A stretch of DNA of 64,000 bases from Rattus norvegicus (GCF_036323735.1 NW_026947393.1:186001-250000); one strand, 5' to 3'; counted from the stretch's first letter, positions 47,501 through 58,910 are shown. Notes: generated by a model from the letters alone, not told the origin. Translations and numbers: made by a program.

Positions 47501-48330
47501 TGTTGTACCTTCATTTTCATTGAATTCTAAGAACTCTTTAATTTTTTCCTTGACCAAGTTATCATTGAGTAGAGCATTGTTCAACTTCCATGTATATGTG
47601 GGTGTTCTTTCCTAATTGTTATTGAAGAACAGCCTTAGCCCATGGTGGTGTGAAAGATGCCTTGGATTATTTCTATCTTTCTGTGTCATTTGTGGACTGC
47701 TTTTTGACTGATTGTATGATCAATGTTGGAGAATGTGCCAAGAGATGGTGAGAAGGAGGTATATCCTTTTGTTTTAGGATAGAATGTTCTCTAAATATCT
47801 GTTAAGTCCATTTGGTTTATATCTTCTGTTAGTCTGTCTATGACTCTTTTTAATTTCTGTTTCTGTTATCTGTCTAGTGATGAGAATAGGGAGTTGAAAT
47901 CTACTGCTATTATTGTTTGAGGTGCAATATTTTCTTTGAGCTTTAGTAAGGTTACTTTTTTGTATGTAGGTACCCCTGTATTTGGAGCATAGATATTTAT
48001 AATTTCAAGTTCATTTTGGTGGATTTTTCCTTTGATGATTATGAAGTGTCCTTCCTTATGATTTGTGATGACTTTTGGATGAAAGTGGATTTTATATGAT
48101 ATTAGAATGGCTACTCCCACTTGCTTCTTCAGCTTTGCTTGAAAAGTTTTTAACAAGCCTTTTAGTCTGTGGTAGTGTCTATCTTTGTTTCTGAAATGAG
48201 TTTCCTGTAGTGCAAAACGTGGGGTCCTCATTACATATCCAGAGTGTCAGTCTGTGTTTTTTTAGTGGGGAATTTAGTCCATTGATATTGAGAGATCTTA
48301 AGGAATAGTGATGATAACTTTGTCTTATTT
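44599..48330 (-). pseudogene. L1 ORF2 remnant (endonuclease / reverse transcriptase)
   Basis: Starts near LRSLNINGLNS. The largest open piece, 47866-48231, is the N-terminal endonuclease (LQETHFRNKDRHYH, GVAILIS, INIYAPN). There the GDFN motif has become VDFN. The RT active site reads YVDD (minus strand of 46159-46170) where the sense L1 has FADD. The region is split by frameshifts into short frames such as 45357-45629, 45075-45350 and 47357-47584, and by the ID insertion at 47055. Confidence 0.88.
47055..47151 (-). mobile_element. ID SINE within L1 ORF2
   Basis: The minus strand reads GGGGATTTAGCTCAGTGGTA, then GCGCAAGGCCCTGGGTTCGT and an A-rich tail. Near consensus. A short TTGTCT repeat on each side may be the target-site duplication. 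It interrupts L1 ORF2, which dates it later than that L1. Confidence 0.93.
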
Positions 48331-48499
48331 TCATAACTGGAGGTTAGTTTATGTTTGTGTGCTTCTCTTCTCTTTGTTTTGTTGTGAAAAGATTAATTTC
48401 TTGCTTTATCTATGATTTTACTTGCCTCCTTATGTTGGGGTTTTCCAGTTAATGTCCTTTGTATGACTGGATATGTAGAAAGATATTGTGTAAATTTGG

Positions 48500-49492
48500 T
48501 TTAATCATGGAATATCTTGGTTTCTCCATCAACGTTAGTAGAGAGTTTTGCTGGATACAGTAGTGTGGGCTGGCATTTTTGTTACCTTAATGTCTGTATG
48601 ACATCTGTCCAGGATCTTTTGGCTTTCATAGTCTCTTTTGAGAATTCTGGTGTAATTCTGATACGTTTGCCTTTATATGTTACTTGACCTTTTCCCTTAC
48701 TGCTTTTAATATTTTTATTTGTTTTTCGCATTTGGTGTTTTGATTATTATGTGATGGGAGGATTTCCTTTTCTGGTCCAATCTATTTGGAGTTCTGTAGG
48801 CTTTGAATATGTTTATGGGGATCTCTTTCTTTAGATTATGGAAGTTTTATTCTATACTTTTGTTGAAGATATTACTGTCCCTAGATTTGGCAGTCTTCAC
48901 CCTCTTCTATATCTGTTAAGCTTAGGTTTGATCTTCTCATTGTGTCCTGGATTTCCTGTATGTTTTGGGCTAGGTGCTTTTCAGTTTTACCTTATATTTG
49001 ACAGTTGTGTCAATGATTTCTATGCAAACTTCTGCTCCTTAGATTATGTCTTCTATATCTTTTATCCTGTTGGTGATTCTCACATCTATGACTCCTGGTC
49101 TCTTTTCTAGGTTTTTCATTTCCAGGGTTGTCTTCCTTTGTGCTTCCTTAGTTATTTCTATTTCCATTTTTAATTCCTGGGTGGTTTTGTTCATTTCCTT
49201 TTCATGTTTTGCTGTTCTTCCCGTAGTTCTTTAAGGTAGTTTTGTGTCTCTCTTTATGGGATTCTACTTGTTTACTTCTGTACTTTCTGTTGTCCTGTAT
49301 TTTCTTAAGGGAGTTATTTATGACCTTTCTAACATCCTCCTTTGTCATGATAAAATGTGAATTTAAAACTAGATCTTCCTTTTCTGGTGTGTTTAGATAT
49401 CCAGTGTGTGTTTTGTTGGGAGAATGGGGTTCTGATGACTCCAAGTAGTCTTGATTTCTGTTGCTTGTGATTCTGTGCTTGCCTCTAGCCAT
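48500..49492 (-). pseudogene. L1 ORF1 remnant (RNA-binding chaperone)
   Basis: An ATG at 49492 opens a frame beginning MARGKHRITSNRNQD, typical of the rodent L1 ORF1p N-terminus, with coiled-coil-like text after it (VRKVINNSLKKIQDNRKYRS). The frame stops at 49202, and the RNA-recognition and C-terminal parts continue only in shifted frames. Known role: ORF1p trimers coat L1 RNA. Here it is broken. Confidence 0.8.
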
Positions 49493-50338
49493 CAGGTTGT
49501 CTCTGGAGTTAGACTGGCTTGTTCTTTCTGACAGTGGCTTGACTGTCTTGTAGGCTCATGTGTCCATACTGCTGTAGACTTGTTTTCCTGTTTTCTTGTA
49601 CCCAGTTATGAGAACAGTGTATTCTGATCTAGGCATGTAATTGCTCTTTTCCACTGACTTTCAGCTGTCCCTGTGGGCTAGAACCAGAGCGAAATTCCCG
49701 TACTTCTCCTAGGTCCCTCTGTTGGGGGAGGGGGAACAGATGGCACAAGATGTTTTCCTCTTGAGTCAGGATTTTGGGCAGAGAGTAGTCTCCTCTGGTT
49801 TCCCAGGAGTGTCTGCTTCTCTGAAGGTCTAGTTGCCCCAACTTCAGGATTTGGGTACAGGGATCTGTTTGACCAGTTCTGTTCAGTTTTGGCACTGTCT
49901 GGAACATGGTGCTCCAGTAGCTTTACTCCTCCTATATTCCTGTGTCCAGAAGCACTATGCAGTTTTGTCTTGGGCCAGAGACCTGGGCAATGCTGGGCAG
50001 AAGTAGCAGTCTCTGTGCCTACATTCAAGAGCCAGCTAAAAACTGGAAATGCTTATTCCCAGAGGAGTTCTGCCTTTGCGTATCCTGAGTCCACCAGTCA
50101 GCTCACCTCGAGCAGAAATGTTGAATTCAACTCTTGTCTCAGGCCTGAGCTCACTTTTTGTGCTGACTTTCAGCTTACCATGAGGGCTGCAACCAGAAAT
50201 GTCCTTCCCCTACTGCTCCTATGTACCTATGCACAGGAGGCCCAGATGGAGCTAGGTTTTTTTTTTTTTTTTCTTGAGTCATAATGTGAGCAGAGATCTC
50301 AGAGGTTTCTGCCCCTCTGATGGTCTTAGCAGGGCACA
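49493..50338 (-). promoter_or_regulatory. L1 5' UTR with two promoter-type repeat units
   Basis: The segment CTGACTTTCAGCT...GAGTCAGGATTTTGGGCAGAG...CTCTGAAGGTCT at 49654-49832 reappears at 50163-50328 (CTGACTTTCAGCTTACC, TTGAGTCATAATGTGAGCAG, CTCTGATGGTCTTA). The period is about 509 bp. Rodent L1 5' UTRs are built of such tandem promoter units; the second is cut short at 50338. A run of about 16 T sits at 50257-50272. The plus-strand frames 49889-50284 and the minus frames at 49629-50028 are chance. Confidence 0.75.
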
Positions 50339-52363
50339 GAGCTATGTCCACTCACAAAGAAACTCAAAGATGTCCCCACTCTCCAACAAAGTGCCTTATG
50401 CAATCTGCTTTGGGTAAAATGAGTTTGAAACCTGTTTCTGCTGACAAAGGGGTTTTCAGAACTTCCATATCAAACCAAAAGGGCCTTCAAAGTCCTCCAC
50501 TATTAAAAATGGGCTTAAATCATCACTATGGTCAAAGGGGACAAAATAAAGTCAAAATTCCGCAAACTGAATCTCATAACACACATACCAGCCCAAGTAA
50601 GACAAAACTTTCTTCCTGTACACCATTAGATTAAGGACCATTTACAGTTTCAGAAGGGGTTCTTGAGAGTTCCACACCCATGCAAGATGTGGTAGAAAAT
50701 TTTGAGTCTACCCAAGTGACTCTTGGGCCTTCTGCACATAAATATTGTGATCTTGCACCCTCACCATCTCCCCCAGTGGTTCCTATGTCCCTATACATCA
50801 GAAGTTACTCAAATATCCTCTATCACACAAAAGGACCCCCTGACTTGTCATAAGCACAAAAACAACCAAGTTTATCACAAGACACAGTCAATGAGCCATG
50901 CAGGCTCCATATCTGTACAATTTCCAGAGAAGATAAAACATCCCTTTCCCCCTCAGGGGACTCTAGGTTGTTCTGTCCTGAAAGGAGAGGCTCCAAAATT
51001 TTCCACATATACATCAGAGATGCTAGAATTTCCCAAAACTGAGCAGGATTCTCTGAGTAGTACTCTATCTCATAAAGAGACTGTGGGACAAGAAACATCT
51101 ACAAAAGTAGTTCTAACCACAGCCACATCTTTAGAGATGGCTTATGGATGTGACACATGTACAAAAGATGTTCTAGGACATATTCCATCTGTAGAGAAGG
51201 TTATGGATACAACCATATGTGAATGAGGAGTGGGAAAACATGATATGCAAACACCAGTGTCTGTAGCATCCTTGATATCTGAGGAAAGAGATTCCTTGGA
51301 CTCCATTTGTGCAAAAGAATGCATATGACCTGAGCAAACTTCACAGGAGGCTATAGGAACTTCTTTATCTCCTCAAGATCAGCCATTTTCCCCAACTACA
51401 GAAGATGCTACACACTCTTCCAAATGTGCACAAATGGTTGTGAGTCCTACTTTATACCCACAAGCAGACCCAGAACATCTGCCAAATACCTCAAAGGCTT
51501 TGGATTTTACTATATCTTCTGAAGGGGCCTTGGAACCTGCTTTGCCTATCAAGCAACCTAGTAAACCTGACACTTCTATTCAAAAGTCTGTTTTCACTTC
51601 TCCAGCCAAAGAATTTTTTTTGGAACTTCCACAGTTACACAACAATATCTAGAAACATCCTTATCTGCTCATGAGTCTCTCAGACCTCTCACATTTGTCT
51701 AGGATGCTCTAGGAGAGGTCACATCTTCAGAAGTAGTTCTAATACCTTCCCCCCATTATGACGTTACATTCAGGATTTCCACACATATACACTGTACATT
51801 AAGACCTTCCTCATCTGAGAAGGATGTCTTAGGATCTACTGCATCTGATCAGCATGCTTTACAACTATCCCCATCTACCCAAGTAGATTTATTTACATTT
51901 CCACTCTGGGGAGAAATAGTCGACATTCTCCCTCTACCACAGTAGACCACAGGCACCCAGTTTCTAGAAACAAAGTCTTATGATTTGATTATTCTGATGC
52001 AGTCTTGAGAAATTTCTCCTAAAGGAAGACAGTTTCAACCTTCCCCCTTCTGCCAAAAGGGATCTAGTGCCATCTTCTGCTGCCAAAGAGACAACAAAAG
52101 CTACAACTATTCCTCAGGTGAGACCCACACCTTCTCCATCTGTCCAAAGGGACCTGGAATTTTCCAAAAATGACCAAGGAATTGTGGAAAGTTGCCATTC
52201 CTTACAAGGGCATGCTGGCCATTCCATATTGTCCCAAGATGCTCAAGTAACTCCTTTTTCTACCAAAAAGGCATGTTCCTCGTCTTCCCAGGGTTTCAGG
52301 GAATTTCTTCACCCCTCTATAGTGTCATCTCCACGAGGAATAAATAGAGAAAGTGTGCTATAA
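50339..52363 (+). pseudogene. Decayed decapeptide-repeat coding block
   Basis: Translation shows a repeating 10-residue pattern, roughly P-S-x-x-K-x-x-L-x-x. Examples: PSAKRDLVPS, PSVQRDLEFS, TSTKVVLTTA, TCTKDVLGHI and SSEKDVLGST. At DNA level TCATCT, GCATCT and CCATCT recur exactly 30 nt apart at 51811, 51841 and 51871. The frame is shared across 50723-51652 apart from two TGA codons (near 51226 and 51328), shifts at a T8 run (51613-51620), and returns for 52067-52363. 50320-50634 is open in another frame with the same pattern. About 65 units. No start, promoter or exon border seen; the 5' side is cut by the L1. I do not recognise the gene. Confidence 0.68.
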
Positions 52364-52369
52364 TAAAAC

Positions 52370-53545
52370 AAAGAACACTACTCAGGTATTAAAAATGCGG
52401 AGACCAAGAACACTGTAGGCAAAGAGATGGAACTGGAAAATAGTGAATTAACAGAGATTGAAAAGGTCCTATCATGGGATGTAATTAGGGACATTTGGAT
52501 GTTAGCCACAAAGTTCAGAATACCCACAATTAAAATCCTTCATCACATGCATGGTAACATGAAAGAAAACCAATTGTGGATGCTTGCAACAAACTTAGAA
52601 GGAGGAGGGAAAATGGGACCTAGCTACAGGTACAGAAGGATAGACAAAGTCGGGGGAGCAGCACCAATGAAAAGACAGAAGAGAGAAATCCAGAGGAAAA
52701 GTGGAATAAATAACAATAATCATCAATGATGGGTGGTGAACTTGGGTATTCCCAGGGAATACCCGATTTCAATAATCCAAAAGGCTCCCATACACCTACT
52801 GGGATGATGTTAGTTGAAATACAAAGCAGCAAAGAGATAGAACGACTGCAGACTGCCCCTTGTAGCTAAACATGACCCTATTGAATGGATGGTGCTGCCA
52901 CGCAGATCAAAATTTTAACGTATAAATATCCAAGGCTTAAAAAATGTAAAAAAAAGAGCAGAGAATGAAGAAAGGCCCTCCAGAGACCACCACAACATAA
53001 GAATCATTTCATCCACAGACCGTAAATCCTCGCACTATTCCTGATGTCAAGATGTGCTTGCAGATTAGACCCTAATATGTCTGTCCTCTGAGGGGCTCTG
53101 CCATCACCTGACTGAGACAGATGGTGATACAGCTAAACATTTGAAAGAAAATGACAGCCACATAAGATGAGTTAGTCGAATGCCTAAAGGATCTTAAAGG
53201 GATTGGAAACCAATATGAAAAACAACAGTATCAATTAAGTTTACCTTTCAGAGTCTCACAAAATTTACCAACAAGAGTATACTTGGCCAGTACATGGTTA
53301 CTGCTATGTAGACAGTAAAGCATAGGGAGAAGACAACTGCCTCATCTGCCATCTCTGGAAAGGAAGGCAATTGGTTTTGTGGAAACATCATAACCCAGAG
53401 AAGGAGGGTGTTAAATGGCTAAAGTGAAGTGGGCATGTAGATGGAGGAGCACCATCATAGAAACAAAGAGAATCGGAAAGGCTTGGAGGATTCAATAAAG
53501 AAAGAAGAGTTTGGGAAATGTCTTTGAAATGTAAACAAATACATA
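52370..53545 (+). mobile_element. L1 3' end (ORF2 end plus Lx-like 3' UTR)
   Basis: Begins AACACTACTCAGGTATTAAA and GAGATGGAACTGGAAAATAG, the standard 3' ORF2 text (compare 39395-39465 in the sense L1). It then passes into the Lx-like 3' UTR (TGTCCTCTGAGGGGCTCTGCC, GACTGAGACAGATGG) and ends TTTGAAATGTAAACAAATAC. The 100-codon frame 52427-52729 is a chance open part of it. Its last ~55 bases belong to the duplicated block shared with 1-640. Confidence 0.75.
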
Positions 53546-54105
53546 GATTATTTTACACTTGCAATGTTTATAATATAAGATATGTATGTTTCCAACAGAG
53601 ATGTTCACATCTCTCTCCTTAATGACTACACTCAATATTTGTAACATAGGTTTACTAAAATTGAAATCCAAAATTGTTGTGACTTACTTATTATTTGAAT
53701 TTCACATAGATAAACCCATCCAATATTTTATCTTCTGCCCTTGTAACTATAGCAAATGTTTAATTACTTGATAAAAATTTTAAAAAAAAATTTTCTACTC
53801 CATTAGTTTTCCATTCAATGCCTCAAATGTCTCTCAATTTAACTGTATGTACTACATTCCCTTCCTTGTTGCACTTTTCCCTGTCTCTTCACATTTGATA
53901 TTCCTGTTCCTGACTGTGTCTTTCAGCAATACATAAGTACACTTGCACTTTTCAAAATAAGGACGGTCTGGTTCATACTAGACACTTACACAAAACTGAT
54001 CATACAGATACACAGTTTAGAGAATTAACATTTAGATTAAAGTGAATATGTAACTCATTTTTCCTTTTTGATCTGGATTAACTCATCTAGGATGGCATTC
54101 ACAAG
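53491..54105. repeat. Segmental duplicate, copy B (paralogue of 1-640)
   Basis: Aligns with the first 640 bases of the window across an L1 3' end (to 53545) and the 3' region of an old antisense L1 (53545-54105), ending CATCTAGGATGGCATTCACA against CATCTATGATGACTTTCACA in copy A. After that the two diverge fully. Confidence 0.75.
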
Positions 54106-56340
54106 AGTAATTCTGATTTCTTTTCATTGATATTTGGTTTAAAATACTTGTGGATTATATACTTCCTACCTTGGATTAGTCTGGCATACCATACACAGCA
54201 CAGAACAAATCAATTAATTGCAGGATATGTGCATGTGTGTGTGTAGGTCATTCCACAGTAACTCGTGCTACATGTTTTAGAAGCAAATCTGTTCAAGGAT
54301 AGCCTGAACTCTTTTGTTTTGCATGTTTCTTTAACATATCAAATCACTTCAAATTGCACCAATTATTTATACCTCTGGGGTACAGATTAAATTCATTATT
54401 TCTACAATTAATCTCTCCATAGGGATTAAGAGCTGGTTGATAAATAATTTTTGGAGTCTTTAGAATAGAATTTTGCCCCAAAACTCATTAAGTATTTATT
54501 GTTCTGCAAATTCAAACCTACCTGGTATTTTGGAAATTTGAGTTTCATGGTCAGACCTCGTCAGCTAAATGCACTTCATCCATTGTTGGCAAGTTCAGGC
54601 TATGCTTCCTGATTGACATGTCTGTTGAGACTACCTAGTTTTACAGTCATGTGATAACCAAGTGAGTTCTCATATAGCTTTCTCAATATTCAATTTACCT
54701 GATCAGAATCTATGAAGTGTAGAATCAATCATTTTGTGCTGAATGTAGGTTGCCAAACTGCCTCTGGGTAATTTTTGAATAGCATCTTGTACATATGCAT
54801 GTGCTTTTTAGGTGGTTTCTCATTATCTATTAACACTCCACATAGCTCCGCAGCACTATATTATTTTAAGTTTCCAAGCCAAGTGATTTCTTGTTCTGTA
54901 TTAGAATCATGTGGGAGTATCTAGATCAATCAGTGTAATCCTAAGGGATTCTTCTTGGTATATTATCATCTACAGATGGTGTAATATCTACAACGTTTGA
55001 TACTCAGCCTTTGATACACCTTCCTTCACCTGTGTAAAAGAAAATTATTTGCAACAGAGGGGTCCTGTAATATTTAAGCTACTACATGAATCCCTTGGCT
55101 AAAATATGGCTATACATGCTTATTCATGCCTAAAAGACCCTTGGGGAGACCCACCTGTCTAAAAATGTCAATTACTACTCAGATGTCCACTATGTGTACA
55201 GTCTGAGGAAGAGTCACTTCAGTTCATGTTTGGAACTGAAGAATACTCAGCCATTTTCCAAACGGAAAAATAAAAACAAGTTACTTAGATAAGGATTGAG
55301 AGAATGCTTTTATCTAGGTAGAACATTAATTTTAGCCTTACATACAAATGTGTGATGTGCAGTATTTTCAACACTGTATTTCAGAAGGAATTATATACTT
55401 TTGGATATGGTCTCTCGGACTAGCATATGATATCAATATAGTTTGCTGTGACAGATTTTCAAGTACATATGAAATGTGAGGACTCCAACAGAGTAACTCT
55501 AGCTCAAACATATATCCTTCATGTTATTTGTGACCCACACTGGGAACACTTACTAAATGTATCAGAGTTCTGACTCATTTTAGTATTTTTTTTTTGGTCT
55601 CATGCTAACTTTTGATGCTTCCTTTCTCCAATAGAACAGTTAGTCAATGAGTCTGTATACCAGATATCAGCTGCATTATCAAGCGTTGGTTGCAATTTCC
55701 CTCTGCTGAATTCACAGCCACGAGGAAGTGTTTCTTATGAGATGGCCTTGATCTCTACAATGTAGATTATTGTTGTCTGTGTCTTTCTCTGACTCTCTCA
55801 GTTCTCTTAAGGGTCCTACCAGGGAAGAAATGGCAATGATAGTGAGAAGTGATCTTTGTGGACCCGAGTATAGACAAAAGTTTCCTTTCATGTGATAAGA
55901 AAATAGTGGACAGTGTTTATATTCAACTTAGTCAATGAAATGCTCTCCCTTTATACCTTGTATAAACTGGACTGGCTTGTTAGCTATGCCTGTTTACCCA
56001 GCTTGCCCAGTTTTCAGGCTGAGAAGAGGAGACTTTTTTCTCAGCAAGGCATCAGGTGGTGGACAAACATCTTACAATTGCTCACTGTTACCCAGTTCCT
56101 CCAACGTAGCAGCTTCTTCCAAAAGGATCTACATGTCCATAGTATGCCTGACTTCAAGTCTGAAGCTATGAGCCCAGTCAACAAGAAGATTTCCATAGCT
56201 AAGAAAAAGTAAAATTTTTCTTTATTTAGTGATGAGGTGGAGGGGCAGATATTATTGTGACTTTCCTTATTGTAAGTTCTTGAATCAGGAAGGGGAAGAG
56301 CACTGGAGGAGGGATAATTTTGATCTACTTAGGTTTCTTA
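54106..56340. other. AT-rich unique-looking interval
   Basis: No gene recognised. Two overlapping plus-strand frames (55913-56212 and 55935-56171) are the only sizeable ones; neither has a recognisable domain, although 55935-56171 has a mildly hydrophobic, cysteine-containing start. A short TG run sits at 54230-54244. Confidence 0.35.
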
Positions 56341-56349
56341 ATAATAAAA

Positions 56350-56350
<1 letters not shown>

Positions 56351-56417
<67 letters not shown>

Positions 56418-56564
56418 AAGAAGAAGAAGAAGAAGAAGAAAGAGGAGGAGGAGGACGAGGAGGAGGAGGAGGAGGAGGAGAAGAAGAAGAAGAAGAAGAA
56501 GAAGAAGAAGAAGAAGAAGAAGAAGAAGAAGAAGAAGAAGAAGAAGAGGAAGGAGAAATAGTTT
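56351..56564. repeat. (AAT)n-(AAG)n-(AGG)n-(AAG)n trinucleotide tract
   Basis: Four consecutive zones: AAT to about 56388, AAG to 56439, AGG/ACG to about 56480, and AAG again to 56548. It has only one pyrimidine interruption after the AAT zone. Asn/Lys/Glu- and Arg-rich frames on plus and Phe/Ser/Leu frames on minus are repeat translations. The tract sits just upstream of a SINE. Confidence 0.95.
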
Positions 56565-56565
56565 A

Positions 56566-56760
56566 GGCTGGGAAGATTATTCAGCAATTAAGAGTACTGC
56601 CTGTTTTTTCCAAAGGTCATGAGTTCAATTCCAAGTGTACACATCATGGCATACAATCATCTATAATGTCATCTGATGCCCTCTTCTGGTGTGTCTGACA
56701 AGTAAAGTATACTCTTAAAAATAAAATAAATTAAATCTTTAAAATAAATAAAAATCAAAA
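56566..56760 (+). mobile_element. B2/B3-type SINE
   Basis: GGCTGGGAAGATTATTCAGC, CAATTAAGAGTACTGCCTG, GGTCATGAGTTCAATTCC (B box) and TCTGATGCCCTCTTCTGGTG followed by an AATAAA-rich tail. This is the canonical B2-type order. Moderately diverged. Confidence 0.88.
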
Positions 56761-57129
56761 GTTTTCTTATCTAAGTCTAAGTTACTATGCTTCTGTAGCT
56801 TACCAGCTTTCTGTGTTCCTCTGAGGACAGAAAATCCATTCTTTTTCTATTAAAATCCAGGATGAGAGCTCACACATTGCTTGCCATATCTCCACTGTTA
56901 TTCAAACACACCTTCTTCTTTTCTGGAAATGAAATAGCTTCCCATTACACTCCTATCCTACCTTCAAGTTCTGCTTTTGAGAGGTGCATCAGAAAATGAG
57001 TTTGTGCATAAGGATGCTGGCGTTGCAGTTGCTTCTGATGTGAGAATACTGGGGTTAACACAGAGGGGTCAAGACGGTCAACAAATGACTGAATGTAATG
57101 ACTATCTTCTGTTGAAATTCTGTGGATGC
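56761..57129. other. Unique-looking interval
   Basis: No recognisable gene; it leads into the exon-like segment on the minus strand. Confidence 0.35.
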
Positions 57130-57135
57130 CATGGG

Positions 57136-57290
57136 TCAGTATTCCTGGAAGTTACCCAACTCACAGGTTTTCTTCTTGAGCTCAATAGTCAGTATCTCCA
57201 ACTTCTTAATGTGCTGTACTTTCTCACTGATGGTGGAAGGTTGGCATGATGCCTTCCCAGCAAACCCTGTAGATAAACACAAGGGAACAT
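57136..57290 (-). pseudogene. Exon-like segment, coiled-coil coding potential (copy 1)
   Basis: On the minus strand a pyrimidine/AG acceptor-like TGTTTATCTACAG (57272-57284) precedes an open frame reading EKVQHIKKLEILTIELKKKT, a heptad-like coiled coil, then a stop after GNFQEY. The LEILTIELKKKTCEL text loosely recalls coiled-coil exons of the rodent Speer/takusan (Dlg5-derived) amplified families. That is a weak resemblance and my inference. A related, more decayed segment lies at 58455-58625. Confidence 0.32.
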
Positions 57291-58454
57291 GCATATTAAT
57301 GGCCCAGTCACAGGAGAGACCATGCTTTGTCCCCCAACAAAGCATGAGGAAAGGGGAAATCTACAGACACTTTGAAGCACTGAGAGAGTAAGAAAGCTCT
57401 TTTCAAGTTGGACCTATTAGCTACTCTCCTACCTACAACCATGATTCCTAGACATATGCAGGTAAGTTCTGTAGTCCATACTGCTTAGGACCACAAAGCC
57501 CTAAACATGTATGTTCAAGAAAAATGAGTCTGAGATTTTGATACATGTCCAGGGCAGTATCTCTCTCTTATTATCACAACATGTCAATGACATGTACAGG
57601 AATCCTGTGAAGATGAAGTCCAATACTCTACCCTGAGTGGCGAAGCTTTATCTATGTGGCTCCTATTGGATATCTTTCTCATTCGGAGTGAAAATAAGGA
57701 ACTCATAGCAAACCAACAGCATGCTTGTCAATTACTGGTGGTCTGCCCAACATTCATCAGATATTCTTGACGCTTGGTCCCTTCTTTTAGAATCTAGAGG
57801 TTTCAGACCACAAGTCCTGCTCCTAAGAGGTCTGACCCAAGCACAGCTTCTCTAGGAAGCTTCCCAGCAGTGGCTCAGGGCTTACTCTCTCTGCTTTACA
57901 CCAGATTATTTATTTTGCACTTTTATAACACGAAAGAAGTCCTAATTATTTTGTCTCTCTCTCATCTCACCATGCATTCTGTTTTCCCTGTAAATAACTT
58001 GATAATCCTAAAAAACATGTCTGTGTGTAAACCAATATGCACTAACTAAATACCACAAGGGCAGCTTCTGTTTCCATAACACTAGTGATATCACAGAGAA
58101 TACCACAGAATTTCAGGTATACAATAGTGTATCCAGAGGAGTGTCCCCTTCAACATCACATAACTACACATTAACTAGATCTTCTCCAAATCAACAAGCC
58201 AAGTTGCCCTTTCCAGTACCTTTGCCTGAGACACAAGCGAAGACTTTCCATCACTCTCCCTTCTAAAATGGAGATATGACTGATTTATTGAATTCTTTCC
58301 CACCATCATGTACAGATATTGAAGCCTAAATTTTCAAACAAAGCCCAGAATTTGTCTTCCCCACCTTATGTTGCAGGCTGAAAATGACAAGGAAGACAGG
58401 AAGTTGAGAACTTAGGTCAGGATGATTTTCGTTGATGCAACGATTCTACACAGT
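57291..58454. other. Unique-looking interval between the exon-like segments
   Basis: No recognisable repeat or gene. 57330-57355 holds a small inverted motif (CATGCTTTGTC...AACAAAGCATG). If the two exon-like segments come from a tandem exon duplication, this is intron-like DNA. Confidence 0.3.
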
Positions 58455-58625
58455 TAATCCCTCTAAGAGGACATCTTCTGGAGCTAAATGATCATTTTTT
58501 CCAATTTCCTCATCCATTGCTCCTCCTAACTAATGCTGGAGAGTTGGGATTATGCCTTCTTTGTAGAGTTGGCACATAGATAAATACAAGTAACCAAAGA
58601 TTTTGGAAAGATCCACAGAGTAGTA
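58455..58625 (-). pseudogene. Exon-like segment, decayed (copy 2)
   Basis: The minus strand aligns with copy 1 through CTTGTATTTATCTAT, GAAGGCATAATCCCAACTCTCC, AGGAAATTGGAAAAAATGAT and TTTAGCTCCAGAAGATG, at roughly 60 percent identity by eye. The acceptor AG is lost and the frame is broken. Confidence 0.3.
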
Positions 58626-58910
58626 CAGTTTGGGTGGGGGAGTAAAAAACTAGTAATAATTGTGTAAATTTGGACAAAAACATTGTTCAGAGCCTCAAAA
58701 ATAACATGTTTTAGACATGGGGCTGTTTATGATGTGAGCAGCAGTTCACAGGTCAGGCTACAGGTGCATTGGTTAACATAGGTGCAATTTGAGACCTCAA
58801 AAACAGTCAGAGAAAGCATGGTGGGTCAACCTGGAATGAGCAATTAAGAAGTCATGCTATACTATGGAGAGTTATTATATGAAGGAAAGATACAGACAGA
58901 GACAAAGACA

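Larger units (their letters stand above)
44599..50338 (-). mobile_element. Nearly full-length L1, 3'-truncated
   Basis: About 5.7 kb including an inserted ID element. On the minus strand the order is 5' UTR (50338-49493), ORF1 (49492 to about 48500), spacer, and ORF2 (about 48330 to 44599). The end of ORF2 and the whole 3' UTR are missing. That is the opposite of the usual 5' truncation, so the end was lost by deletion rather than during insertion. Stops and frameshifts occur throughout, so it is inactive. Confidence 0.92.

Noticed and set aside
52427..52729. 100-codon open frame after the decapeptide block, at first taken as its C-terminal exon
   Set aside because: Its DNA aligns with the 3' end of L1 ORF2 and the start of an L1 3' UTR, so it belongs to the next element.
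56229..56622. Asn/Lys/Glu-, Arg- and Phe/Ser-rich open frames
   Set aside because: Trinucleotide repeat translation, not a gene.
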